Below, piece after piece: positions 27,601-35,563 of a DNA stretch of 64,000 bases. Both the position numbers and the translations under genes were made by a program. Under the pieces are notes generated by a model that was not told where the DNA came from, searched no databases, and saw nothing but the letters and a program-made list of their open reading frames with translations. The stretch is from assembly GCA_900556485.1 (NCBI GenBank), contig USOX01000001.1, forward strand, positions 372,001 through 436,000, written 5' to 3'. This DNA comes from an uncultured Dysgonomonas sp. GTDB lineage: Bacteria; Bacteroidota; Bacteroidia; Bacteroidales; Dysgonomonadaceae. How positions within the stretch are numbered: position 1 is the stretch's first letter; the number at the start of each line of letters is the position of its first letter.

Positions 27601-28041
27601 GGTATGTCGCAGGATGCCATTGCAGCAATGGAGCGTGAAGGTCAATATTCTTTCGATATAGAAGGGCAGACTGCTACAATAGAATTGGCAGATGTGGAAA
27701 TACTTTCGGAAGATATACCGGGATGGCTGGTTGCAAATGCAGGTAAACTGACTGTTGCATTAGATGTAACTATCACAGATGAACTGAAAAAAGAAGGTAT
27801 TGCCCGCGAACTGGTAAACCGCATACAAAATATTCGTAAATCGAGTGGATTTGATATAACAGATCGTATCCATGTAAAAATATCTGATCAGGAGCAGATA
27901 AGAAGCACAATATCAGAATATAAAGATTATATAGCCTCTCAGGTGCTTGCAGATGTTATCGAAATAGCAGATGTTGCCAATGGGCAGGAAATAGATATGG
28001 ACGACTATATTTTACAGGTATCTGTAGAAAAAGTCGGATAA
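24628..28041 (+). CDS. ileS: Isoleucine--tRNA ligase (type 2-like)
   Basis: Charges tRNA-Ile and edits misactivated valine. The 1137 residues carry the HIGH-region PSANGIPGIHH near 50 and the KMSKS motif in NKMSKSRGNGVDP near 690. The length and the GWDTHGLPVE stretch resemble the eukaryotic-like type 2 form more than the E. coli type (about 940 residues, C-terminal zinc site). Type 2 enzymes are known to be mupirocin-insensitive, so insensitivity here is an inference. It leads a cluster with the dksA-like gene, lspA and DUF4296, and has its own promoter. Confidence 0.97.
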   Translation: MSKQFSEYNKFNLSDINKEILEKWDRENIFQQSLDTRAGAPSFVFYEGPPSANGIPGIHHVMARSVKDIFCRYKTMKGFLVNRKAGWDTHGLPVELSVEKKLGITKEDIGKKISVEEYNNACRKEVMKYTGEWENLTRIMGYWVDMKDPYITYDSRYIETLWYLLKDLYQKNYLYKGYTIQPYSPAAGTGLSTHELNQPGAYRDVKDTTCVAQFKMKNPKPEMAQFGDAYFLAWTTTPWTLPSNTALAVGKDIVYVAVQSYNPYTGNKMTVVLAKSLMFKMFNEKAKDIALEDYKEGDKLIPYKVVGEWTGSDLAGMQYEQLIPWMNPGDNAFKVLVGDFVTTEDGTGIVHIAPTFGADDAKVAKANDVPALLLIDKEGNQRPMVDLTGKYFRLEDIDPEYVKANVNVDLYKDFAGRYVKNEYDDTLAPDAPTLDIDISVMLKQQNLAFKIERHVHNYPHCWRTDKPVLYYPLDSWFIRTTASRERLIELNKTINWKPESTGTGRFGKWLENLQDWNLSRSRYWGTPLPIWRTEDGKEEKCIGSVKELYEEMQKAVDAGFMTEIPWKGFEIGNLDKANYEKIDLHRPYVDNIILVSDSGQPMMREKDLIDVWFDSGAMPFAQVFYPNISEEEFEKIYPADFIAEGVDQTRGWFFTLHAISTMVKDRVSFKNVVSNGLVLDKNGNKMSKSRGNGVDPFAAIEKYGSDPLRWYMITNASPWDNLKFDIEGVEEVRRKFFGTLYNTYSFFALYANVDNFTFSEELIPVSERPEIDRWIISLLNTLVKEVDEYYEAYEPTKAGRAISDFVNDNLSNWYVRLNRKRFWGGEMTKDKLSAYQTLYTCLETVAKLMAPISPFYADKLFCDLISVTDREKAASVHLSDYPAYEPSVVDKRLEERMQIAQDISSAVLALRRKESIKVRQPLTQIMIPVLNDSQREDIDAVRELILNEVNVKELKYVDNAAGILVKKVKPDFKKLGPRYGKIMKQLAAEVQGMSQDAIAAMEREGQYSFDIEGQTATIELADVEILSEDIPGWLVANAGKLTVALDVTITDELKKEGIARELVNRIQNIRKSSGFDITDRIHVKISDQEQIRSTISEYKDYIASQVLADVIEIADVANGQEIDMDDYILQVSVEKVG

Positions 28042-28097
28042 AAGAACTATCTTTAATAAAATTAAAACAGGATGTTTAACTTTTAAAGTGTAAAGTT

Positions 28098-28478
28098 ATG
28101 GCAGAAAAGACAAGATACTCGGACGAGGAATTGATGGAATTCCGCGATATTATTCTGGAAAAATTAGCGAAAGCGAAAAAAGAATATGAAGAATTGAGAG
28201 CTGCGATCACAAACGCCGACGGTAACGATGTAACAGATACTTCACCTACATTCAAGGTATTAGAAGAGGGCGCATCTACATTGTCGAAAGAAGAAGCCGG
28301 ACGTTTGGCACAACGTCAGATGAAGTTTATTCAGAACTTACAATCTGCACTGATTCGCATCGAGAATAAAACTTATGGTATTTGCCGCGAAACAGGCAAG
28401 CTTATACCAAAAGAACGCTTACGTGCTGTACCTCATGCTACACTTAGTATCGAGGCTAAGAATAGCGGAGTAAAATAA
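28098..28478 (+). CDS. DksA/TraR-like protein lacking zinc-finger cysteines
   Basis: Small coiled-coil protein of the DksA/TraR group, which usually binds RNA polymerase secondary channel proteins. The 126 residues have a helical N-terminal region (YSDEELMEFRDIILEKLAKA, 7-26), then a YGICRETGKLIPKERLRAVP segment near 93 that matches the zinc-finger region. Only the Cys in GIC remains; the other three finger cysteines are replaced, so it probably does not bind zinc. The tail HATLSIEAKNSGVK is short. Position between ileS and lspA fits the common Bacteroidetes order. A role in transcription control is inferred. Confidence 0.85.
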   Translation: MAEKTRYSDEELMEFRDIILEKLAKAKKEYEELRAAITNADGNDVTDTSPTFKVLEEGASTLSKEEAGRLAQRQMKFIQNLQSALIRIENKTYGICRETGKLIPKERLRAVPHATLSIEAKNSGVK

Positions 28479-28574
28479 TCTTATAATGAAAAGATAAATG
28501 CAAAGCGGAGAAAAGATAGATGTTTTATTACTTCTGTTTTTTCTTCACTTTCTTTACGGGAATAAGTCAGAAAT

Positions 28575-29222
28575 ATGAATGGTAATAATAAAGGGCTGAT
28601 AGCAATTGTTGTAATAATATTGGTGTTGATAATTGATCAGGCATCAAAAATATGGGTCAAAACCAATATGTCTCTTTACGAGATGCACGAAATTGCCGGT
28701 TGGTTTAAAATCTATTTCGTCGAAAATCCCGGGATGGCTTTTGGAATAGAGCTAGGTAGCGGTGAATCGAGAAATTTCGGAAAATTATTTCTTTCTCTGT
28801 TTCGTATCGTAGCTATCGGCTTCATCGGCTATTATCTTTATCGTCTTGTTAAACAAGGCTACAAAAACGGATACATTGTATGTATTGCCCTTATATTAGC
28901 CGGAGCTTTCGGTAATATTATCGACAGTGTATTTTATGGTGAGATATTCTCAGCTAGTTATCAGGGGCATGTGGCTTCATTTGTACCTATAGGCGAAGGA
29001 TATTCCGGATGGCTGCATGGAAAAGTTGTAGATATGCTTTATTTTCCGCTTATAGAAGGTACGTTCCCTACATGGTTCCCTAAATGGGGCGGAGAGAGTT
29101 TTATTTTCTTTAGTCCCATCTTTAATATTGCCGATTCAGCTATAACTGTAGGCATTTTTCTTCTTCTTATTTTTTACCGTAAGACATTGTCTATGTCTTT
29201 AGAGAAAACAAAGAAAGATTGA
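28575..29222 (+). CDS. lspA: Lipoprotein signal peptidase II
   Basis: Inner-membrane aspartyl protease that cleaves signal peptides from diacylglyceryl prolipoproteins. The 215 residues include four hydrophobic segments (about 8-25, 73-93, 97-114 and 183-203). The catalytic aspartates are Asp117 in FGNIIDSVFYG and Asp187 in FNIADSAITVG. It is about 50 residues longer than the E. coli enzyme, mainly through an insert around 125-175 before the second aspartate. Its several lipoprotein neighbours, such as the DUF4296 gene next to it, are likely substrates. Confidence 0.95.
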   Translation: MNGNNKGLIAIVVIILVLIIDQASKIWVKTNMSLYEMHEIAGWFKIYFVENPGMAFGIELGSGESRNFGKLFLSLFRIVAIGFIGYYLYRLVKQGYKNGYIVCIALILAGAFGNIIDSVFYGEIFSASYQGHVASFVPIGEGYSGWLHGKVVDMLYFPLIEGTFPTWFPKWGGESFIFFSPIFNIADSAITVGIFLLLIFYRKTLSMSLEKTKKD

Positions 29223-29223
29223 T

Positions 29224-30009
29224 ATGAAGCAATTTGCTTTTTTCGTCGTATTGTCTATTATTTTGTTACTGTCCTCATGTGGGCAGAGACCTAGATATGT
29301 GATCTCCGAAAAGAAAATGGTAGATGTGTTGTATGATATACAATTAGCTCAGGCTATCTATCGTAACAATTCGGCTCTTTATGGAACAGATGAAGAGAAG
29401 GATGCATTGATTGCAGGAGTGTTGACTAAGCATAAAGTCTCTCAGGCTGATTTGGATACATCATTGGTCTGGTATGCAGATAATATAAAGTATTACGTTG
29501 AGATAAACGATTCTGTATCTGCACGGTTAAGAGCCACAAGTAACTTTTATTCGGATTTGATGAAGGCTGCCGACTCTAAGATGCGTATTGCTAATATGGT
29601 TTTGCCTCCATTTGCCTATCTGAATGAAAATAATCCTACCTTGAGGTTTGAAGTAGATTCTCAACGCATAAGTAAAATAGACCTGCCTAATTTCCATATA
29701 CGATTCGATGTACAAGGTGTAAATAACCTGCAAAAACTAGAAGCAGCAGTATTCTATTCCTATAAAGATACACTGGTAAAAGAGATTATTCCAATAGCAG
29801 AGAATAAACATTACGAATTTATAAAACCTGAACTACCGGATAGCTTGCTTAAAACTATATATGGCTATGTCCACTACAAAAACAAAGTTCAGGGATTACC
29901 ACAGCAAACAGTACTTTATAATATCAGCTATGTCGATTCAGTCTTGGTTTCGAATGCAGCTGATAATACTTTGAGCCCTGATGGGGAGACAGAAATTCCT
30001 TTGAATTAA
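29224..30009 (+). CDS. DUF4296 domain-containing lipoprotein
   Basis: Lipoprotein of unknown function, a frequent neighbour of lspA in Bacteroidetes. Lipobox LSSCG gives Cys19. The DUF4296 domain follows with KMVDVLYDIQLAQAIY at about 36-51 and TSLVWYADNIKYY near 79. A tail of about 150 residues has no recognised domain. The start is 2 bases from the lspA stop, so translational coupling is likely. Confidence 0.85.
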   Translation: MKQFAFFVVLSIILLLSSCGQRPRYVISEKKMVDVLYDIQLAQAIYRNNSALYGTDEEKDALIAGVLTKHKVSQADLDTSLVWYADNIKYYVEINDSVSARLRATSNFYSDLMKAADSKMRIANMVLPPFAYLNENNPTLRFEVDSQRISKIDLPNFHIRFDVQGVNNLQKLEAAVFYSYKDTLVKEIIPIAENKHYEFIKPELPDSLLKTIYGYVHYKNKVQGLPQQTVLYNISYVDSVLVSNAADNTLSPDGETEIPLN

Positions 30010-30021
30010 AAGAATCTGCTA

Positions 30022-30315
30022 ATGCGGCGTTATTTTTCCCACTATACGCTAATCTATCCTTCTATCTATCTGAAAAATCATGTAGTGGAAGTAGATGCAG
30101 ATTTTCACATTATTCGTATTTTCCCATTCTCGGAAGAGATTGAAAAAACTGAATTTTATTCAGGACTTTTGGTTTTTGTTCCGCAGGGTTGCAATATAGC
30201 ATGGCACGTCTTTCCAACAGATGTAAAACAATGGAATGAATTGTCTGATGCAAACGAGTTTCATGCAGACAATACAAAATATGATGTGATTTACGAAGGT
30301 CTTAAATTGCGTTAA
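30022..30315 (+). CDS. Small hypothetical protein
   Basis: A 97-residue protein that I cannot assign. It has no signal peptide or membrane segment. It contains the aromatic HYTLIYPSIYLKNHVVEVD at about 7-25 and a TKYDVIYEG end. It starts 13 bp after the DUF4296 stop and may be part of the same message. Conservation in other Bacteroidales is plausible but not checked. Confidence 0.6.
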   Translation: MRRYFSHYTLIYPSIYLKNHVVEVDADFHIIRIFPFSEEIEKTEFYSGLLVFVPQGCNIAWHVFPTDVKQWNELSDANEFHADNTKYDVIYEGLKLR

Positions 30316-30326
30316 ACTTCTGTGAT

Positions 30327-30557
30327 TTAAATTCCTCTTTCTTCTCCTTTATTATTTTTATTAAATGTGTCTTTCGGGAAAAATAAGACCTTTACCAGCC
30401 ACAAAATCAAAAATGTAATACATACAATGGCAATTGTTATACCCGAACGCCAGATTATATCCCACGATATAGGTTGAATATTCCACAAAGCAAGTACTGT
30501 AAGAGTGGCTCCCGTAAGTATGACGATGGAAGCTAATACACCAAAAAATATTCTCAT
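30327..30557 (-). CDS. Small two-helix membrane protein
   Basis: A 76-residue protein with two hydrophobic segments (about 3-26 and 39-62) followed by a short charged tail FPKDTFNKNNKGEERG. No family recognised. The gene lies between a convergent operon and the large unknown gene at 30613, on the minus strand. Its helix-hairpin layout suggests a membrane-embedded accessory. Confidence 0.55.
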   Translation of the reverse strand: MRIFFGVLASIVILTGATLTVLALWNIQPISWDIIWRSGITIAIVCITFLILWLVKVLFFPKDTFNKNNKGEERGI

Positions 30558-30612
30558 AATGTGTTCATTTTTAGAGATTACATGTGTGTATGCAAATATA
30601 TTGATTTTCTAC

Positions 30613-32298
30613 TTATCCAAGGTACTTCATGTCAGCCAATTCTTCTATTTTTAATAATAATAAACGTATCGTTTCTGAAGTTTTCTTCTTACTTTTTTCG
30701 AAATCAGCTGTTTTCCCCCAGATAAAAAAGATAAGGTGAGAGACATAATAGTCTTCTAGTCCTTCCAACGATTTTATGAAAGCTTTCAGATTTTCTTCAG
30801 TTTCGTATTTTGCAGATAATTTAAGAGGTTTATGGTCGTGGCAGACTAATATACAATCTGTGATAGCCGGTATTGTTTCCGGTGAAACACCCCATTTTTC
30901 GATAAAGGAGTTTGTGAAATAGTTTTGTACTTCCTGATGCTCCTCATCTACATTTTTCATATACTTCCTTACTATAGGTAGGTATTTTATATCTGTCAGC
31001 CCTAATCCGAATACGGCATAAGTGCCGGGTTTTGCACAAAACTCCGCTTCTACATCTTCGTACCATTCATATTGGTAATCCGGCTCTGTTACAATAGAAG
31101 CATATTGCTCAATCTTATCATACAGTTCGGGATACTGTAAAGCATTAGCAAAGAATTGCTGTGTTTTGGATTTACCAATCTTTTTGATTGGTAAAAGATT
31201 CTTTGCAGACGATTTAAATTTAATCTGGTAACTTTTAGGAAAACCTTTTTGTTGCAGGTTACAAATAAAGTCTATAGCTTTATTATAACTATCAGCAGAT
31301 TCATTTTTTATATTAATTGTAAAGGTAGCGAACACATCATTTGCTAAACATTCCAGATTTTCATCTTTGTAGTATTTGTCAGCCTTGTCGAAAGTGTTGC
31401 TTCCCGATTTAAGTATCTCTTTTGCATCTTTGAAGCCTAGTTCAGATAACATATTGAGATATTTTTTACCTGTATCGCGTGAATAACTTGGTGCATATTT
31501 CAATATGAGGATAGATGCATATATAACAATGTCTATCAGTGGTGTATCTGATTCTTCTATCTTGACATTGTCTCTTAATGTAGCTGTAAAATTATAATCC
31601 GGTCCATCTATCTTGAAATAGCGAGGAAAAAACTCTTTCAAAGCCCATTGTTCTAATCGCCTCATTAAATCGCGTTGTAAGCCCAATAAATCATTCTTTT
31701 TGTGTTTGTTCAACTCCGTTACTTTTTCAAAGATTAGTTTTATTCTATCAAAGCTGAGGGATGGGTACAGTTTAGTGTCTACTATATGTTGGGCAAGGAA
31801 GAATATCTCTAACTGCTTATTAGGATGTTTTCCGTTAATGATCTTGGTATCAATATATTTTTCAATATTTTCTAATAGCCTTTTCTTTTTTTCCTCTCCA
31901 ATATGGTCGAGAATGGTATAACTGTTGAACAAGCTATTTGTCTGAAAACCGATTATTATCCTGAAATAGAAATTGATCAGCAGATCATTATCATATGATG
32001 CTACAATTTTATCTTCTGCCATTTTCTTCAATAATGGAACTAAAGTATTTTCTATTTCTTCTTGCGAAAGAGTTTCGAGTCCGGGAATCTCCTTTCTTGT
32101 ATATTTTTTGTAACCAGTTTCTACTTCGAGAAAATATTCTTTATTCTTATTTTTGAAGGTTAGTTTCATCGAATCTATAACGCCTGCCTGCATTGTTGTG
32201 CGTCTGACGATTTTTTGTGGAGTGTCAGATAATTCTTTTCTTTTTATTTCGAGGCATTCTATTGTAAAGTCAATTATTTGTTGTGCTATAGTTTCCAT
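30613..32298 (-). CDS. Large hypothetical protein (possible DUF6138)
   Basis: I do not recognise the function. The 561 residues are highly charged and mostly helical, with no signal peptide or membrane segment. Distinct parts are an N-terminal region opening METIAQQIIDFTIECLEIKR, a middle with helical hairpins (200-400) and a C-terminal tail with HLIFFIWGKTADFEKSKKK. The DUF6138 label is a memory-based guess at low confidence. It faces the two-component system divergently. Confidence 0.65.
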   Translation of the reverse strand: METIAQQIIDFTIECLEIKRKELSDTPQKIVRRTTMQAGVIDSMKLTFKNKNKEYFLEVETGYKKYTRKEIPGLETLSQEEIENTLVPLLKKMAEDKIVASYDNDLLINFYFRIIIGFQTNSLFNSYTILDHIGEEKKKRLLENIEKYIDTKIINGKHPNKQLEIFFLAQHIVDTKLYPSLSFDRIKLIFEKVTELNKHKKNDLLGLQRDLMRRLEQWALKEFFPRYFKIDGPDYNFTATLRDNVKIEESDTPLIDIVIYASILILKYAPSYSRDTGKKYLNMLSELGFKDAKEILKSGSNTFDKADKYYKDENLECLANDVFATFTINIKNESADSYNKAIDFICNLQQKGFPKSYQIKFKSSAKNLLPIKKIGKSKTQQFFANALQYPELYDKIEQYASIVTEPDYQYEWYEDVEAEFCAKPGTYAVFGLGLTDIKYLPIVRKYMKNVDEEHQEVQNYFTNSFIEKWGVSPETIPAITDCILVCHDHKPLKLSAKYETEENLKAFIKSLEGLEDYYVSHLIFFIWGKTADFEKSKKKTSETIRLLLLKIEELADMKYLG

Positions 32299-32326
32299 AT
32301 TCCGGTTGTTTTATGTTGCTTAAGGG

Positions 32327-32334
32327 CAAAGATA
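32327..32334 (-). promoter_or_regulatory. -7 element of the 561-aa gene
   Basis: CAAAGATA on the plus strand is TATCTTTG on the minus strand, 29 bp before the start. No -33 seen. Confidence 0.5.
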
Positions 32335-32380
32335 ACATTTTTAGCTATCTTTATACTTGATAATTTACTTATTGAAAATT

Positions 32381-33055
32381 ATGAAGATTTTAGTAATTGA
32401 GGATGAGTATGAGTTATTGAAGTCTGTCGAAACGTTTTTGTTATCGGAGAATTATGTGGTAGAGTCGGCTACAGATTATATGTCGGGGATCGAAAAGGTG
32501 AACCTATATGAATATGATTGTATACTTCTCGATATTTCTTTGCCGGGGGGCAGTGGATTGAAGATACTAGAGGATATGAAGCAGAAAGGTATTGGAAGCA
32601 ATACAATTATAATTTCTGCCAAAAATTCACTTGAAGATAAGATTACTGGTCTCGATCTTGGTGCTGACGATTATCTGACAAAGCCATTTCATTTGGCGGA
32701 GCTGCATGCACGTATAAAAGCCGTGTTACGTAGAAAACAACTGGATGGAAAAGATACAATTTCATTAGGTAATATTACAATTGATTTCAATCGGCATCTT
32801 GTTTATATGGCGGGAAAGGAAATGAAGTTTAACCGCAAAGAATTTGATATATTGTGCTTTTTCGCTACTAATCAGAACCGATTGATAACTAAAGAGGTGC
32901 TAGCCGAACATGTTTGGGGTGATAATATAGATTCAGCAGACAATTTTGATTTTGTATATGCCCAGATGAAGAATCTCAGAAAGAAACTGAAAGATAACGG
33001 TGCTTCTGTTTCTATCGACAATGTTTATGGAGTAGGATATAAAATGACAATATGA
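32381..33055 (+). CDS. OmpR-family response regulator
   Basis: DNA-binding response regulator paired with the next gene. The ATG at 32381 gives 224 residues beginning MKILVIEDEYELL; an earlier ATG in frame adds an unlikely extension. The receiver has acidic residues at 7-9, the phosphoacceptor Asp51 in CILLDIS, and a TKPFH segment with the conserved lysine. The winged-helix C-terminal domain contains FNRKEFDILCFF and the GVGYKM end. Its stop overlaps the kinase start by four bases. Confidence 0.94.
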   Translation: MKILVIEDEYELLKSVETFLLSENYVVESATDYMSGIEKVNLYEYDCILLDISLPGGSGLKILEDMKQKGIGSNTIIISAKNSLEDKITGLDLGADDYLTKPFHLAELHARIKAVLRRKQLDGKDTISLGNITIDFNRHLVYMAGKEMKFNRKEFDILCFFATNQNRLITKEVLAEHVWGDNIDSADNFDFVYAQMKNLRKKLKDNGASVSIDNVYGVGYKMTI

Positions 33056-34329
33056 AACTGGTTGATTTCTTAACTATCAGACTCTCCGGAATTTTTATAC
33101 TGGTTATGCTTATATGGTCTGCCATATATTTCGTTATTCAGATGAGAGAAATACATGACGGAATTGATGAAGGATTGAATAACTTGAAACAAGAGTTTAT
33201 TTATCAGGCAAACCGTTCGCCCGATTTTGTGACGGATATGAAAAAGCATAATCCACTAAACATACATGTAGAACAAACATCGGAAGCAGAAGCTCAAGAC
33301 TTTAAAGAAATTTACTCTACATCAATGGTCTATTTTGTAACCGAAGAAGAGGAGGAGGAAGTACGTATGCTTACTACTGCTTTTTATTGCGTGCAGGATG
33401 GGCAGTATTATAAGTTGAAATTTTTTACATCGACAGTGGAGAGGGACGACCTTGTAAAAAATATGCTTTATCTTATCATCTCTCTCTGGTTAGGTTTGAG
33501 TATAGCGATGATAGTTGTAAATAAGATAATTATAAATAAGGCCAACAAGCCGTTTTATCAACTATTAGAAAAATTACATAGTTTTCGTTTGGATAAAAAC
33601 CAGATGATATCTTTTGCTCCCAGTAATATCGCTGAATATAAGATTCTGAATGATTCGGTTAAAAATCTGCTCGAAGACAATATTAAAGTATTCAATGAAC
33701 AGAAGAATTTTATAGAGAATGCTTCACACGAAATGCAGACGCCACTTGCAGTAGCAATGAGTAAGCTGGAGTTGTTTATGAATAATGAAAAACTCTCTCG
33801 GTATCAATTAGAAGAAATGAATACGATATTGACTTCCTTAGCTCGGATGAAAAGACTTAATAGTACCCTGCTTCTCTTATCGAAAATAAAGAATAAGCAG
33901 TTTACAGATAATCAGGACATAGATATTGTTGATATATTTAAGGAGGTTCTTAATAATTTCGAAGATATGATTGAGCATAAAGAATTATCATTGACCGTAG
34001 AAGGCAGAGAGAATTTACTTAAAGTGAATATGAATAAGGATCTGGCTTATATAATGGCTAATAACCTTATGAAAAATGCGGTCAATTATAATATAAAAGG
34101 TGGAAATATAAAGATATGTTTTGGTACAGACAGTATGACCATAGCTAATAATGGATCACCTCTGGCAGAAGGAAAAGATATTTTCCAACGTTATGTATCT
34201 TCTACCTCTTCGGGACTCGGTTTGTCTATTGTTAAAACAATCATAGAAGTCTACAATTTTGATATCACATATCTATATAAGGGAGATATGCACATCTTCA
34301 CTCTGATATTTCCTAAAATAAGGAATTAG
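33052..34329 (+). CDS. Sensor histidine kinase
   Basis: Membrane sensor kinase, partner of the preceding regulator. The 425 residues have transmembrane segments near 11-29 and 138-156, with a sensor loop of about 110 residues between them. A cytoplasmic linker follows. The phosphoacceptor is His226 in NASHEMQTPLAV. The ATPase domain shows NNLMKNAVNYN, IANNGSPL and SGLGLSIV. The four-base overlap suggests translational coupling. The signal sensed is unknown; the downstream PepSY-like genes may be targets (inference). Confidence 0.94.
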   Translation: MKLVDFLTIRLSGIFILVMLIWSAIYFVIQMREIHDGIDEGLNNLKQEFIYQANRSPDFVTDMKKHNPLNIHVEQTSEAEAQDFKEIYSTSMVYFVTEEEEEEVRMLTTAFYCVQDGQYYKLKFFTSTVERDDLVKNMLYLIISLWLGLSIAMIVVNKIIINKANKPFYQLLEKLHSFRLDKNQMISFAPSNIAEYKILNDSVKNLLEDNIKVFNEQKNFIENASHEMQTPLAVAMSKLELFMNNEKLSRYQLEEMNTILTSLARMKRLNSTLLLLSKIKNKQFTDNQDIDIVDIFKEVLNNFEDMIEHKELSLTVEGRENLLKVNMNKDLAYIMANNLMKNAVNYNIKGGNIKICFGTDSMTIANNGSPLAEGKDIFQRYVSSTSSGLGLSIVKTIIEVYNFDITYLYKGDMHIFTLIFPKIRN

Positions 34330-34360
34330 GTTGAAAATATATGTTCTATTCTTTTATCCT

Positions 34361-34812
34361 GCGCGCAATCGAAGATTGCTTGCGTCACTTTTGGCCAAAG
34401 CCCCAAAAGTAACCAAAAACTCTTTAGCGCCCCGCCTCGCTGTCCGACCCACCATCATCTTGACGGCTGAATGAAGTGAAGCTAAAACCAATTCTTCTGA
34501 TAATTCGGACGATTTGTAAAACAGCACCCCCACTTCATTCTACGCCCTCTTCGATGGGTGGGTGCCCCGCACACTCGCCTAACGGCGCTGAGGCAAAGCC
34601 ACAACAAGAGAGAGGAATGGATAGACTAGGTCTTGTCGTGCGTCAGCTTCCCGTGCATAGAGTTCCGCAGGCGGGCACCTGTCCGGTGAAGGCGGCGTAG
34701 AATCAAACGGGGCGATAGCCCGTAGGTTTGATTCAGCCGACGAATCGATGACAGGTCGCCGAGGGACTCAGCACTAGCCTTTTGAATACTTTTGGGCAAT
34801 GCCAAAAGTATT
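34361..34812. repeat. GC-rich structured non-coding island
   Basis: About 450 bp of clearly higher GC than the surroundings, bounded by hairpins ACTTTTGG/CCAAAAGT (34387-34410) and AATACTTTTGG/CCAAAAGTATT (34785-34812). Inside are nested complementary pairs. In the 5' half, CCCACCATC (34448-34456) pairs with GATGGGTGGG (34553-34562, one bulge) and encloses GAATGAAGTG/CACTTCATTC (34469-34478/34531-34540). In the 3' half, GCGCTGAG (34585-34592)/CTCAGCAC (34767-34774, one mismatch) encloses ACCTGTC (34677-34683)/GACAGGT (34750-34756), which encloses AATCAAAC/GTTTGATT (34701-34708/34726-34733). The short frames here are not gene-like. A structured RNA or a mobile non-coding repeat is the likely explanation. 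Confidence 0.6.
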
Positions 34813-35021
34813 AACAAACCCGGGAGGGTGCGTTAGTTAAATGCAAAGATAGCAATATCAAGACAAAGATTGCTTTTATGCATAAATTAAAAGAATATAT
34901 AATCTAAATACAGATTCCCATAATTAACAAAATTTTATTCTTTACTTCTCTACTTTTCCCAATTCTTTTCAGATTTACTCCTTCATCTTTGCAATATATT
35001 AAACTAAAAAATATTACAAAG

Positions 35022-35546
35022 ATGAAATATATATCAAAACTATTCTTACTAGCTTTTATAGGTTTTGTCGCTTGCCAACCGGCAGTAGCACAACTTCCCA
35101 ATCCAACTATCTCGGCTAAGTACTCAAATGAAGAAATTGCAAAAATGGTAAAGGCACATAAAGGAGTAAAGTCGAAAGATATACGCCCTACATCAACTCT
35201 TCAGAATGCTGTTGTGAAAGATTTTCCGGGATCGAGAGATATAGACTGGGAAGTAGCAGCCAATTTGTATGAGGTAGAATTCGAGATAGGCAGAACCGAT
35301 TGTAAGGCATATTACGATGCTGATGGTAACCTGTTGATGTATTCTTATGAGATATCGGAAGCAGAACTACCTGCAATAATAATAAATGCAGCTATGGATA
35401 AATATCCTGATAGTAAGTTTGATGATATTAAAAAGGTAGTGAAAGGTACTGAAACTTTCTATGTAGTTGAGCTCGACAGGGAATATGTGGATGTAAAAGC
35501 GACATTTACTCCACAAGGTACTTTTATAAAAGAGATTGTAGACTAA
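35022..35546 (+). CDS. PepSY-like exported protein
   Basis: Exported 174-residue protein. The start at 35022 gives MKYISKLFLLAFIGFVACQ with a signal peptide and a possible cleavage after AVAQ. The rest shows the PepSY-like (DUF2874) pattern in two repeats, DFPGSRDIDWEVAANLYEVEFE near 67 and a KYPDSKFDDIKKVVKG motif near 128. These domains often inhibit peptidases or bind the envelope. The next gene, 17 bp away, has the same domain and probably the same transcript. Confidence 0.8.
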   Translation: MKYISKLFLLAFIGFVACQPAVAQLPNPTISAKYSNEEIAKMVKAHKGVKSKDIRPTSTLQNAVVKDFPGSRDIDWEVAANLYEVEFEIGRTDCKAYYDADGNLLMYSYEISEAELPAIIINAAMDKYPDSKFDDIKKVVKGTETFYVVELDREYVDVKATFTPQGTFIKEIVD

Positions 35547-35563
35547 CATAAAAAATAAAGAAG

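Noticed and set aside
34361..34812. Group II intron
   Set aside because: No GTGYG start in the right place, no domain V signature seen, and no reverse transcriptase gene.
34476..34817. Short frames on both strands in the GC-rich island
   Set aside because: High GC lengthens random frames. The complementary arms explain the region better than coding does.
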